From: Caldilinea sp. CFX5
GTDB lineage: Bacteria; Chloroflexota; Anaerolineae; Caldilineales; Caldilineaceae
NCBI GenBank assembly: GCA_021405325.1
Contig: QWII01000010.1
Coordinates: forward strand, 1-64,000
Length of the DNA stretch: 64,000 nt
Direction of reading: 5' to 3'
Shown here in pieces: positions 24,233 to 32,969 of the stretch. The notes beneath the pieces were generated by a model. That model was not told the DNA's origin. It did no database searches and saw only the letters and a program-made list of their open reading frames with translations. Numbering within the stretch: position 1 is the stretch's first letter; each line of letters starts with the position of its first letter. A program made the translations under genes and the position numbers.

Positions 24233-25291
24233 TTACAGGTCGGCCATGATCTGGCGCAAGGATTCGCGCGTTGGGCGGATCTGGCTGTCGCTCAAGTGAG
24301 AGAGCGGCTGATCGACCATTTCCAGCAACTCAGTCATGCTGGGTTCGTTGTCGTTGATATAGAAGAGGCCGGTCAGGAATTTGTTGTCGCGGCGGGCATT
24401 CTCCAACGTCTGGTAGGCCAGCATTTTATTGGTGGGGTCGTAGTCGCTTTCCAACTTCTTGAGGACGATCCAGGAGCCGTCATGCAGTTGCACTTCGCGC
24501 TCATCATCGTAGTCATCGATCTCGATCTCTTCGTACTTGGGGACGAAGTTGAGTTCGTGGATCGAAATTTGGTTCGCCTTGCCCCAGCCGTAACTCTTGT
24601 TCGAGGTGTCATGATTGTTAAAGGTGACACAAGGGCTAATGATGTCCAGCACGGCAATGCCCCGGTGGCTGATGGCGGCCTTGAGCAGCGCTTCCACCTG
24701 CTTGGCGTCACCGGCAAAGCTGCGGGCGACAAAGGTGGCGTTGGCGATCAACGCTTCCATACAGATGTCGAGCGACGGCAGGTTGTTGACGCCGGCATAT
24801 TTCAGGAATTGGCCCTTATCCGAAGTGGCGCTGAACTGGCCTTTGGTCAGGCCGTAGACACCGTTGTTCTCGACAATGTAGACCAACGGCAAGTTGCGGC
24901 GCACAGCGTGCTTGAACTGACCGATGCCAATCGAAGCCGTGTCGCCGTCACCACTGACGCCGATGGCGATCAATTTGCGGTTGGCGGTCAGCGCGCCGGT
25001 CGCCACCGAGGGCATACGGCCATGCAGGCTGTTGAAACCGTGGCTGTGGCCCAGGAAATAGGCCGGCGTCTTGCTGCTGCAACCGATACCGCTCAGCTTA
25101 ATCACCTGAGATTGATCCAACCCCAATTCCCAAACGGCGTTGATAATGCGTGCGCTAATACTGTCATGGCCGCAGCCTTTGCACAAGGTCGAATCGCGGC
25201 CGCGATATTCGGTCTTTTCGAGACCGAGCGCATTAGTCTTGGGCGCCCGCGCCGCCGCTGCCGCCCGCGCCTGTTGTGTTACAGTACTCAT
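24233..25291 (-). CDS. korB: 2-oxoacid:ferredoxin oxidoreductase, beta subunit
   Basis: A 352-residue protein carrying the thiamine-pyrophosphate domain. The N-terminus has a CxxC-G motif (LCKGCGHDSI). The middle has the TPP signature GDGDTASIGIGQF followed by NNGVYGLTKGQFS, and conserved Cys residues lie in GIGCSSK. The enzyme oxidatively decarboxylates a 2-oxoacid (2-oxoglutarate or pyruvate/isovalerate types) to acyl-CoA while reducing ferredoxin. It partners with the fused gamma/alpha subunit 55 bp upstream. Specificity cannot be set by sequence alone, and the symbol is by family. No ferredoxin-domain gene lies beside it. Confidence 0.92.
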   Translation of the reverse strand: MSTVTQQARAAAAARAPKTNALGLEKTEYRGRDSTLCKGCGHDSISARIINAVWELGLDQSQVIKLSGIGCSSKTPAYFLGHSHGFNSLHGRMPSVATGALTANRKLIAIGVSGDGDTASIGIGQFKHAVRRNLPLVYIVENNGVYGLTKGQFSATSDKGQFLKYAGVNNLPSLDICMEALIANATFVARSFAGDAKQVEALLKAAISHRGIAVLDIISPCVTFNNHDTSNKSYGWGKANQISIHELNFVPKYEEIEIDDYDDEREVQLHDGSWIVLKKLESDYDPTNKMLAYQTLENARRDNKFLTGLFYINDNEPSMTELLEMVDQPLSHLSDSQIRPTRESLRQIMADL

Positions 25292-25346
25292 TCGTCATTC
25301 CCTTTCCTAGGAAGGATGAGGGTTGTTGTTTCATCCTTCATCCTTC

Positions 25347-27179
25347 TCACTTCCCCTGTTTCTTCAAAATCGACTCGGTGATAAAGCGGGCCGAGAGCGG
25401 CATACCGTCACACTTGGCAATTGAAACGAGCCGGGTGGCGTACTCCGGCGTTTCGGTGAGCAGAATCTTGTGCAACTGGCCGTCAAAGTTGTTTTCAATC
25501 ACATAGACCACATCGTAGCTGGCGATGTAGTCACATACGGTCTGGCTGATGGGCAGGGCGCGCAGACGCAAATAGCTGGTCTCGATGCCGGCTTTGCGCA
25601 GGCGGTCGCGAGCTTCTTGGACCGCCGTGTCATTGCTGCCTAGGCTGATGATGGCAATGCGCGCTTCTTCGATTTCGTCGATCACCGGTTTTGGCACCAA
25701 CGTGCGCGCCGTTTCAAATTTACGCGCCAGGCGGATCAGGTTCTTTTCCCAGTCCTCAGCGCGTTCGCTGTAGCCGGCATATTCATTATGACCGGTGCCG
25801 CGCGTGAAGTAGGCGGCCAACGGATGTTCGGTGCCGGGCAAGGTGCGGTAGGTGATGCCGTCGCCATCTTCATCGAGATAACGACCCCACTTGCCGCCAC
25901 GGGCGCGCAGATCTTCCGCCGTCAACACCTTGCCGCGATCAAGGGGCGCATCGGGGTATTCAAACTCATCGGTGATCCAGAGGTTCATGCCCAGATCAAG
26001 ATCGCTCAGGACAAAGACCAGGGTTTGCAGGCGTTCAGCCAAATCAAAAGCCGTGCCGGCCATCTCAAAGCATTCTTTGGGCGTAGCCGGGAAGAGCACA
26101 ACATGGTGCGTATCCCCGTGACCGAGGTAATAGGCGGCCAGAAGATCGCCCTGGCTGGTGCGGGTGGGCAGACCGGTGCTTGGCCCCATGCGTTGGATGT
26201 CCCAAATCACCGAAGGCACTTCGGCAAAGTAAGCCATGCCGGCAAATTCGGACATCAAGCTGATGCCGGGACCGCTGGTGGCGGTCATGGCGCGGGCACC
26301 GGCCCAACCGGCGCCCAGCACCATGCCAATGGCGGCCAGTTCATCTTCGGCCTGCACCACGGCGTAGGTCGCTTTGCCGGTTTCGGGATCCTTGCGTAGA
26401 TCGGGCGCATAGGTATTGATCGCATCGGCCAGGCTGGAGGACGGCGTAATCGGATACCAGGCCACAAAGGTGACGCCGCCATAGAGGGCGCCAAGGCCGG
26501 CCGCCGTGTTGCCGTCGATGAGAACTTTGCCTTCGTTGAAGCCGCTCATGCGGGCGACCCGGTAAGGCTGGTCATTGGTCAGATTTTCCACAGCCCAGGT
26601 ATAGGCGGCTTCGACCATATTCCAGTTCATGGCGATGGGCTTGGGTTTGCCTTTGAAGTTCCATTCCACGGCGGCGCGGACTTCGTCCATCTCAATACCC
26701 AGGAGATAGGCAGCGATACCGACATAGACCATGTTGGCGACATAGTCTTTGAGGGCAAAGGGCAGATCTGCCGCCTTGACCAAATTTTTCACCGGCATCG
26801 GATAGTACTTAACATCGGCCCGCTTGGCGGCAATGGGCAGGGAGTCATCATACAGAATGATGCCGTTGGGCGCCACGCTCGCCATGTCTTCGGCCACCGT
26901 TGCGCCATTCATACAGATCATCACTTCCACCGCTTCACGGCGGGCCAGATAGCCGTCCTTGCTCAAGCGGATGTTGTACCAGGTGGGCAGACCCTGGATG
27001 TTGCTGGGGAACAGATTTTTACCGGTGACCGGAATGCCCATTTTGAAAAGCGAACGGATCAGCAGGCTGTTGCTGGTCTGGCTACCCGAACCGTTCGCCG
27101 TGGCGACGTTGATGTTAAAGTCGTTGACAATTCGCCTCTGTTCGGTTACTGTTGGTTTTTCTTGGACTAATACACTCAT
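25347..27179 (-). CDS. korA: 2-oxoacid:ferredoxin oxidoreductase, fused gamma-alpha subunit
   Basis: A 610-residue protein from the ATG at 27179, which has a GGAGGAAGG ribosome site; the open frame runs on to 27209 without further family sequence. Residues 1 to about 190 are the gamma domain (FNINVATANGSGSQTSN...PVTGKNLFPSNIQGLP). After a short linker comes the alpha domain, with AGLGALYGGVTFVAWYPITPSS near residue 230, TATSGPGISLMSEF and FVLSDLDLGMN, ending near residue 470. A C-terminal domain follows (ISLGSNDTAVQEARDRLRKAGIETSYLRLRALPI). This fusion order is typical of the two-subunit KorAB type. It would supply acyl-CoA and reduced ferredoxin. Confidence 0.93.
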   Translation of the reverse strand: MSVLVQEKPTVTEQRRIVNDFNINVATANGSGSQTSNSLLIRSLFKMGIPVTGKNLFPSNIQGLPTWYNIRLSKDGYLARREAVEVMICMNGATVAEDMASVAPNGIILYDDSLPIAAKRADVKYYPMPVKNLVKAADLPFALKDYVANMVYVGIAAYLLGIEMDEVRAAVEWNFKGKPKPIAMNWNMVEAAYTWAVENLTNDQPYRVARMSGFNEGKVLIDGNTAAGLGALYGGVTFVAWYPITPSSSLADAINTYAPDLRKDPETGKATYAVVQAEDELAAIGMVLGAGWAGARAMTATSGPGISLMSEFAGMAYFAEVPSVIWDIQRMGPSTGLPTRTSQGDLLAAYYLGHGDTHHVVLFPATPKECFEMAGTAFDLAERLQTLVFVLSDLDLGMNLWITDEFEYPDAPLDRGKVLTAEDLRARGGKWGRYLDEDGDGITYRTLPGTEHPLAAYFTRGTGHNEYAGYSERAEDWEKNLIRLARKFETARTLVPKPVIDEIEEARIAIISLGSNDTAVQEARDRLRKAGIETSYLRLRALPISQTVCDYIASYDVVYVIENNFDGQLHKILLTETPEYATRLVSIAKCDGMPLSARFITESILKKQGK

Positions 27180-27316
27180 GCCTTCCTCCAAATCGTGAGG
27201 CTCTTTCAAAAGAAAACAATAATCAAAACGGAATGACTAGCCAATAACTAATGGAAAATAATTAATCATTAATTGTTCTTCATTAATTATTGAAGCGTTT
27301 GCGGCGCCCTGAACGC

Positions 27317-28024
27317 CTATAATGAAACAATCGTTTCGACCGAAATCCCCCGGCCGCTCAATAGACGCATGTGCTCAATGAGCAACGCCTGTCCTTTGTC
27401 AAAGTCGCCACTACAGATGGCATCGACAATGCGCTCGTGATAGTGCCACACCTTTTCCAGATAGCGATAATCGGCGTAGGTGTTCAACTCTACCGCTTCA
27501 TAGCCATCCCAATACGCTTCCAACAGCCCGAGAACAAAGGGATTATCCAGCCGGCGAAAGATGGTTAGGTGAAATTCACGATGTTCCTGGTAGGGAATCT
27601 GGGCGCGTGGTTGGTTGAGCTTCTGCCAGGCCGTGCCCACCAGTGCGCGCAAACGCTCCTTGTCAGCGGCGGTCAACAGGGCGACAGCTTCATGCCAATA
27701 AGCGACTTCCAGATGGGTGCGTAAACTGCTAAAGGCATCAAAATGGCGACGGTCGATAGTAAGTGCAGTAAGGAGACTTAGACGGACGGAAGGTAGGAAA
27801 TTGTACGCGGTGCGAGTGATCCCGCGGCGGGGGCTAACGTCAACCAGACCCAACATACGGGCCACTTCCAGTTGTTCGCGCAACTTGCCCACGCTGAGGC
27901 CCAATTCAGCGCTGAGTTCATTCAACGAGGGCAAGCGGTCGCCGGATTGGCTGGCCGTGTTTAACAGGTAATCAATAAATTCAGAATGGACAGTGCCATT
28001 CAGCGTAACTGCCGTGCGCATCAT
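27317..28024 (-). CDS. GntR/FadR-type transcriptional regulator with FCD domain
   Basis: A 235-residue regulator. The N-terminal winged helix-turn-helix is LPSLNELSAELGLSVGKLREQLEVARMLGLVDVSPRRG. The helical FCD ligand domain covers the rest and includes the metal- or ligand-contacting His of EHREFHLTIF and the YHERIVDAICSGDFDKGQALLIEHM helix, both typical of FadR/VanR-type members. Such proteins bind operator dyads and release DNA on binding a small acid or sugar acid. Two operator-like dyads lie directly upstream (28057-28125), so autorepression is likely. The divergent neighbour is a nucleoside hydrolase; the leftward neighbour is the Kor operon. The ligand is unknown. Confidence 0.9.
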   Translation of the reverse strand: MMRTAVTLNGTVHSEFIDYLLNTASQSGDRLPSLNELSAELGLSVGKLREQLEVARMLGLVDVSPRRGITRTAYNFLPSVRLSLLTALTIDRRHFDAFSSLRTHLEVAYWHEAVALLTAADKERLRALVGTAWQKLNQPRAQIPYQEHREFHLTIFRRLDNPFVLGLLEAYWDGYEAVELNTYADYRYLEKVWHYHERIVDAICSGDFDKGQALLIEHMRLLSGRGISVETIVSL

Positions 28025-28056
28025 CGCCTATACTCTTGCATCTTCCTTGATGCGAA

Positions 28057-28125
28057 TTTACAAGATCATAGCCTTATTGCGACAATCTTGTAAAGTAGCC
28101 AAATTGATCGAATGAATCCGATCAA
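28057..28125. promoter_or_regulatory. Two operator-like dyads before the GntR-family gene
   Basis: Dyad 1 is TTTACAAGAT (28057-28066) and its exact complement ATCTTGTAAA (28085-28094). Dyad 2 is TTGATCG-N8-CGATCAA (28104-28125). Both lie in the 414-bp divergent spacer between the regulator and the nucleoside hydrolase. They are the best candidates for the regulator's own binding sites. No other gene is seen in the spacer 28126-28438. Confidence 0.6.
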
Positions 28126-28438
28126 TCAAATTGTTCGTAATAATCATTTTATCACAGGAGGTTCGGTCTTTACCAATTGGCGGGTAAGTAAATTGCAAAA
28201 TGATTTGCTGATCTTCTTTGCTTGATTGCCTCTAACCGGGCTTAGTGGTATGATCGGGATGCAAGCTGAAACATACGCCAGCGCCCGCGCTTTGCTGGTC
28301 GCGACGAGCGAAGCGCGGATGGTTTGGTAATTATGCTGAAATGCTATCATGTTTGCAGTAAGCTTAGTTTACTATTGTTGCACAGAATTACAAAGATGAA
28401 CATTAAATTTCACTTACAATTTACCGGGAGCGCCAATC

Positions 28439-29356
28439 ATGACCTTTCCAAAATTAGCCGATGCCAAGTTATTGAGTCGCCTGCAACCGCCCAGCGGCAA
28501 AGTACGCATGGTGCTGGACACCGATACCTATAACGAAGTCGATGACCAGTTTGCCCTGGTTCACGCGCTGCTATCACCGGATCGCCTGCAGGTTGAGGCG
28601 ATCTATGCGGCGCCCTATTTCAACAATCGCTCGACCGGCCCGGCCGATGGCATGGAGAAGAGCTACGAAGAGATTCACCGTCTGCTGGAAAAGCTAAACT
28701 GGCCGCAGCGTGATTTTGTCTATCGCGGCTCGCCGGCCTATCTGGATGCGAGTTTACAGCCAGTGGAGAGTGCGGCGGCGCGCCATTTGGTGGAACGGGC
28801 AATGGCAAGTCCTGACGATGACCCGCTCTATGTGGTGGCGATTGGCGCGATCACTAACGTGGCGTCGGCGGTATTGATGGAGCCGAAGATCATCGAAAAG
28901 ATCGTCGTCGTCTGGCTGGGCGGTCATGCGTTGCACTGGCCCAACACGCGCGAATTCAACCTGAAACAGGATGTGCCGGCGGCGCGCCTGCTCTTTGATT
29001 GCGGCGTCCCCTTTGTCCTGATCCCTTGTATGGGCGTGGTCAGCCATCTGCACACCACCATCCCCGAACTGGAAGCCTATGTCTCCGGTCGCGGCGCCAT
29101 TGGCGACTATCTGGTCGAGATCGTCAAGGGCTATCATACCGACCATCGCGGCTGGTCGAAGGTACTCTGGGACATCGCCACCATCGCCTATCTGCTCAAC
29201 GAGCGCTGGACGCCCAGTCATCTGGTGCATAGCCCCGTGCTGACCGACCAGGTGACGTGGAGTATTGACCAGCGGCGGCATCTGATTCGGTATGTTTATC
29301 ATATTGACCGTGATGCGATCTTCCGTGATCTTTTTGATAAGCTGGGGAAACTTTGA
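28439..29356 (+). CDS. Inosine-uridine-type nucleoside hydrolase
   Basis: A 305-residue enzyme. Its N-terminal metal-binding block is LDTDTYNEVDDQFALVHAL (family: DTDxxxDDxxA), near residues 27-45. Later landmarks are VVAIGAITNVASAVL, the NTREFNLKQDVPAARLLF block with its metal-binding Asp, and an active-site region near TIAYLL. Members hydrolyse ribonucleosides to ribose and base for salvage. The substrate cannot be fixed. It is divergent from a GntR-family regulator and ends at a strong terminator. The start has a GGGAG site 8 nt upstream. Confidence 0.9.
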   Translation: MTFPKLADAKLLSRLQPPSGKVRMVLDTDTYNEVDDQFALVHALLSPDRLQVEAIYAAPYFNNRSTGPADGMEKSYEEIHRLLEKLNWPQRDFVYRGSPAYLDASLQPVESAAARHLVERAMASPDDDPLYVVAIGAITNVASAVLMEPKIIEKIVVVWLGGHALHWPNTREFNLKQDVPAARLLFDCGVPFVLIPCMGVVSHLHTTIPELEAYVSGRGAIGDYLVEIVKGYHTDHRGWSKVLWDIATIAYLLNERWTPSHLVHSPVLTDQVTWSIDQRRHLIRYVYHIDRDAIFRDLFDKLGKL

Positions 29357-29361
29357 TCGGA

Positions 29362-29408
29362 TTATAACAAAAAAGTCGAGTGGTCTTCACTCGACTTTTT
29401 TGTTATAA
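29362..29408. terminator. Perfect-palindrome terminator after the nucleoside hydrolase
   Basis: Arms 29362-29382 and 29388-29408 are exact complements, with A- and T-runs inside them, so the structure works in both directions. The end of the hairpin overlaps TATAAT (29404-29409), a possible -10 element for the next gene. Confidence 0.8.
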
Positions 29409-29446
29409 TAGCAAGAAGATGTATATAGAGCAGGGAGGAGAGCGCT

Positions 29447-30100
29447 ATGGCCTTTAGTGATTACAAAAACATTGCGCAAGTGCAGCAAGAATTTGGCATT
29501 ACCTATCGCGAGGAAAGTTTTATTCGTGCAGTAGCGGTCGAACCGACGCCGACTTTTCGTGCAGAATTTGAGTTTAACCGCGAAAATACTGACATTTTCA
29601 GTTCTGAGGCTTCACGTACAAATCTGGTCATCACGCCGATCTTGCGCGAAGTCTACAAAGAATTTCATACCCGCTACTCCTTCTGGATTCAGAAATCGAT
29701 CACCTACAACGAGAAGCTGACCGGCGCCCCCGATTACATCATCGCCACTCGCTCGGCGTTGGGCAAGACCGTGCTAGAATTTCCGCTGGTAATTGTGGTT
29801 GAAGCCAAGAAAAATGACTTTGAACAGGGGTGGGGCCAGTGTTTGGCAGAGTTAGTCGCCGCGCAAAAGCTGAATGGCGATAGCGGGAAGCCAATCTATG
29901 GCATTGTCACCGATGGTGAACTGTGGAAGTTTGGCGCGCTGGTCAATAATACTTTCATTAGCAATCAGGAAGGCTACACGGTTAGTGATTTGGCCGAATT
30001 GTTTGGGGCGCTGCACTATATTTTCACCCTGGTTGTCGAGGACACCCACTCCCTAATTGATCCAAACGAATGTCTGTCACCAAAGCGTTGTAATTGCTGA
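29447..30100 (+). CDS. Hypothetical PD-(D/E)XK nuclease-like protein
   Basis: A 217-residue soluble protein with a GGAGGAG site before its ATG. The central segment APDYIIATRSALGK...EFPLVIVVEAKKNDFEQGWGQCLAEL reads like the PD-(D/E)XK core: an Asp, a hydrophobic strand, E-x-K, then a conserved Gln/Glu-containing helix. The next strand is YGIVTDGELWKFGALV. Similar small proteins occur in many cyanobacteria and Chloroflexota without an assigned role. No methyltransferase or toxin partner lies beside it, so a restriction role is not supported. The last 20 residues are Cys-containing and may be non-native. Confidence 0.7.
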   Translation: MAFSDYKNIAQVQQEFGITYREESFIRAVAVEPTPTFRAEFEFNRENTDIFSSEASRTNLVITPILREVYKEFHTRYSFWIQKSITYNEKLTGAPDYIIATRSALGKTVLEFPLVIVVEAKKNDFEQGWGQCLAELVAAQKLNGDSGKPIYGIVTDGELWKFGALVNNTFISNQEGYTVSDLAELFGALHYIFTLVVEDTHSLIDPNECLSPKRCNC

Positions 30101-30524
30101 AATTTGTCGTAGATTGTGATCGACTGTTACCGGCACGACCTGTTCCACTAGGGCTATTGCAACCAGCAGGCAATTAGCCGAGTCTTTAAGGTGCTTCATG
30201 CGCTGTTAGGCGTTCTCCGAGAAATAAATATCCAGCCGCTGAGGCGGCTTCTCGCTGTCAGCAACGGATTGCATCCGAGAAAATGGATAGGTAAATCTTT
30301 GAACACGCCTTAGCAGCAGCACAGGACAAGCAAAAGCGCAGAGACCGCGTTTAGGATGGGTAAGGTCGATCAGTACAGTGTAAATTAAGTTTCTCGGTAC
30401 TATCATTTCTTGCTCAGGACTTACGCAAGACGCCGGGCACCCAGAGGGTTCCCGGCGTCTTGCGTAAGTCCTGTTGCTATCGCTCGAAATGACAAGTTAC
30501 CAAATTACTTAGTTAACACTGTAT
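30101..30524. other. Intergenic stretch with a palindrome
   Basis: This 424-bp stretch separates the nuclease-like gene from the 3' end of the demethylation operon. Apart from the palindrome at 30415-30473 I find only weak open frames and one small direct hairpin near 30235 (CCGCTGAGGCGG). No RNA gene is recognised. Confidence 0.5.
30415..30473. repeat. Perfect 23-bp-arm palindrome
   Basis: Arms 30415-30437 and 30451-30473 are exact complements (the word is CAGGACTTACGCAAGACGCC, with a GGG continuation). It lies 51 bp beyond the stop of the last gene of the corrinoid cluster and is a likely mobile-type palindrome or terminator. Confidence 0.75.
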
Positions 30525-31592
30525 TCAATCCGCGTATTGCCTGACCAACGCCATCACCCGTTGATATTGGGCAAAGCTCACCGTCGGCGGCACCGAATGA
30601 TCGCTGTGATAGATGTAGCCGCCCCCTTGCTTGGCTATCGTGAACTTGGTGCGGATCTCCTCTTCAATCACCCGCGGGTCGGGATCGGCCATCTTGCGGG
30701 CGTCGATGTTGCCCATAAAGGCCAGCCGGTCGCCTACTTCCCGCTTGAGTTCGCGCACATCCATGTTGGCCTTGACTTCCAGCGGTTGCAGACAGTCAAC
30801 GCCGGCTTCAATCAACGGCGGAATTAGTTTGTGAATGTCGCCGTCGGTGTGATAGATGACCGGAATGTCCAGGCTATGGAAGTAGTCGCAGAGCATCTTG
30901 TCCGATTCCAAAATACAGTTGCGATAGGTGCGCGGCGAGAAGAGCGGCCCGTTGCGATAGGCCATGTCATTGTAGAAAAAGGCGACATCCGGTTTGTAGC
31001 CGGCGCCGATAATCAACTTCGCCATGCGCAGCACCAATTCGGCCATCGTCTCCACCATTTCGCGGAACCAAGCCGGATCATCCGCGGTGAGCATCAACAA
31101 TTCTTCGCTCTTGACATACCGTTGGAGCTGGTCGTACCCAATCACGGCGGAAAGCGCGATACACTTCCCTTCGGAACGGGCCTGATGATAGCGCTGGCGC
31201 AGACTCACCCAATCGACACGGGCATAGTCCGGGACGAAATCAGGATAATGACGCGGTTTGAGCCGTTCCCAGTCGGCTTTGGTCGCGATCGCCCAGTCGA
31301 TGATCTCCGGGGTGCTGGCAAAGGTGCGGAAATTTTTCCGCACGCCGCCATACGGGGTATTTTCGATCACATACTCGTTATCTTTGTGGAGCGTTTTCAC
31401 TTCAAAAAGAGGGGATTGATCAAAACCGAGGGAGATCATCTCATAGCCGAAATAATCTTCGGGCGGAATTTCGGTGGGCAGCCCTTGCTTTTGCCATTGG
31501 CGCACCGTCTCCAACCACAGACTGTCGTGGATGGGGACGCGGTCGGGCTGCTCATGACGGAGTGCTTTTAACATACGTTCCCTAGAATCCAT
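30525..31592 (-). CDS. Uroporphyrinogen-decarboxylase-family methyltransferase-like protein 1
   Basis: A 355-residue protein started at the ATG at 31592 with an AAGGAGG site. It has the UROD/MtaA-superfamily barrel landmarks: RVPIHDSLW near the N-terminus, YNDMAYRNGPLFSPRTYRNCI, VIYHTDGDIHKLIPPLIEAGVDCLQPLEVKANMD, and GGYIYHSDHSVPPTVSF near the C-terminus. The HTDGD and SDHSVPP blocks are typical of corrinoid-linked methyltransferases of this superfamily rather than true HemE. It is the last of four co-directional genes, the first of which encodes the B12 protein. A role in moving a methyl group between a substrate and the corrinoid is inferred. Confidence 0.85.
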   Translation of the reverse strand: MDSRERMLKALRHEQPDRVPIHDSLWLETVRQWQKQGLPTEIPPEDYFGYEMISLGFDQSPLFEVKTLHKDNEYVIENTPYGGVRKNFRTFASTPEIIDWAIATKADWERLKPRHYPDFVPDYARVDWVSLRQRYHQARSEGKCIALSAVIGYDQLQRYVKSEELLMLTADDPAWFREMVETMAELVLRMAKLIIGAGYKPDVAFFYNDMAYRNGPLFSPRTYRNCILESDKMLCDYFHSLDIPVIYHTDGDIHKLIPPLIEAGVDCLQPLEVKANMDVRELKREVGDRLAFMGNIDARKMADPDPRVIEEEIRTKFTIAKQGGGYIYHSDHSVPPTVSFAQYQRVMALVRQYAD

Positions 31593-31688
31593 GAGGCATC
31601 CTCCTTGATGCATAGGGGAAACGGCAACGCAGGTAAGCGACAAACCGGGTTTCTGGCCGAAACCCGGTTTGTGAAGGTGTGCTACAGC

Positions 31689-32843
31689 CTATTTCTTTTT
31701 GATCACACCCATTGGTCGCAAATTGATGCCGTGCCCCCAAATTTCCCGTACTTTTTCCAGATAGAAGCAGTAATTTTCCAGCGGCACATCAGGCGGCACA
31801 CGATGATCGCAGAAGCCGACAAAGCCTCCTTCTTCGACCAGTGGCGCCAGCCGCTTGACTTCGTTTTCAATGTCGGCCTTGCTGCCTTGCAGGATGTGCT
31901 TATCAAAGCCGCCCATCAGTAACAGATCTTTGCCATACTGTTGACGATATTTCACCGGATCAGCGCCCCAGGTGCCGATTTCCAGCGGGAACATACAGTT
32001 GACCCCGGCGTCCAGCCAGTGCGGCACTAACAGCGAAATGTCGCCATCACAGTCAAGCCAGACAATGTTGACATCGTACTTGTGCAGCAGATCAGTAATG
32101 CGGCGATATTGGGGGACCAGATATTGCTTAAAATGTTTGGGGCTGATCAACGGGCCGGCGCGATAGGCCATATCTTCCCACATGCCGCAGGCGTCAAATT
32201 TCACGCCGGAATCGAGCGCCCGCTGAAGGGTGCCGATAATACAATCGGCAATGGTGACGACCATCTCCTCAAACCAGGCCGGGTCATCATACAGCACATA
32301 GGAAACATTTTCGACCCCCATCCAGTTGCGGATCCAGCCGTAGAGGCTGCCGCCGGGCAGCACGACCAATTCCGTACGTTCCGGGTTTTTCCAGCATTCG
32401 ACCCGCGCCGTCCAATCCGTCGGCAGGCGTATTCGCGTGGTGGGATCAAGGCGCGGCTTATAGTGTTTGCGCCAGCTTTCGCGATCGACCAGCAAATGGC
32501 CCTGATGTTGGGGAATCGACCCCATAAATTTCCGGCGCAACACCCGCACGCCATCCCCCTGCTGGACAATCTCGTGGTCGCCGTGGTCTTCTAAGATTTT
32601 GTGACGAAAGGCCGGCGTCAACCCAATGCGGATGTCCGTAGTACGGGAGATTTCGTCGATTCCCCAGTCCATGCCAAAATAGGCGACATGGTTGGAATTG
32701 TCATACTTGAAATGCACCGCCTTGGGCAACCCCTGCTTGTGCCAAAGCGGAATCGTCTCTTCCCAGAAACCAAAGTCGATGATCGGCGAGCGATCGCGCG
32801 GCTGATAGCGCATCGTTGCCAAAAAACGTTCGCGATTATTCAT
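31689..32843 (-). CDS. Uroporphyrinogen-decarboxylase-family methyltransferase-like protein 2
   Basis: A 384-residue relative of the next gene downstream. Blocks in order: PIIDFGFW, MWEDMAYRAGPLISPKHFKQYL, IVWLDCDGDISLLVPHWLDAGVNCMFPLEIG, and FVGFCDHRVPPDVPLENYCFYLEKV. Here the usual His/Asp positions appear as LDCDGD and CDHRVPP, so the metal site differs from protein 1 and the two probably have different substrates. It is co-transcribed with the corrinoid protein and separated from the next gene upstream by a palindrome (32880-32969). Confidence 0.85.
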   Translation of the reverse strand: MNNRERFLATMRYQPRDRSPIIDFGFWEETIPLWHKQGLPKAVHFKYDNSNHVAYFGMDWGIDEISRTTDIRIGLTPAFRHKILEDHGDHEIVQQGDGVRVLRRKFMGSIPQHQGHLLVDRESWRKHYKPRLDPTTRIRLPTDWTARVECWKNPERTELVVLPGGSLYGWIRNWMGVENVSYVLYDDPAWFEEMVVTIADCIIGTLQRALDSGVKFDACGMWEDMAYRAGPLISPKHFKQYLVPQYRRITDLLHKYDVNIVWLDCDGDISLLVPHWLDAGVNCMFPLEIGTWGADPVKYRQQYGKDLLLMGGFDKHILQGSKADIENEVKRLAPLVEEGGFVGFCDHRVPPDVPLENYCFYLEKVREIWGHGINLRPMGVIKKK

Positions 32844-32879
32844 GATTGATCCGCCTACTTATCCCTGGTAACGCGTTTC

Positions 32880-32969
32880 GTTCACAGCGGGCGCAGAGGT
32901 GACACAGAGCTACACAGCATACTTTTGTCCTCTGTGCATCTCCGTAACTTCTCTGCGCCCGCTGTGAAC
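32880..32969. repeat. Palindrome between two genes of the corrinoid operon
   Basis: Arms 32880-32898 and 32951-32969 are complementary (GTTCACAGCGGGCGCAGAG). The right arm touches the stop codon of the upstream gene. Inner copies of an ACACAGAG word make the loop repetitive. In the transcript it would form a strong intercistronic hairpin. Confidence 0.75.

Noticed and set aside
24167..25381. 404-residue open frame on the plus strand across korB
   Set aside because: It is the antisense shadow of a clearly coding, motif-bearing gene; the translation has no family landmarks.
29404..29409. TATAAT as a promoter of the PD-(D/E)XK-like gene
   Set aside because: The -10 is perfect, but no acceptable -35 lies 16-18 nt upstream because the terminator stem occupies it.
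30206..30406. 66-residue minus-strand frame before the corrinoid cluster
   Set aside because: No ribosome site, no domain and unlike local codon use.
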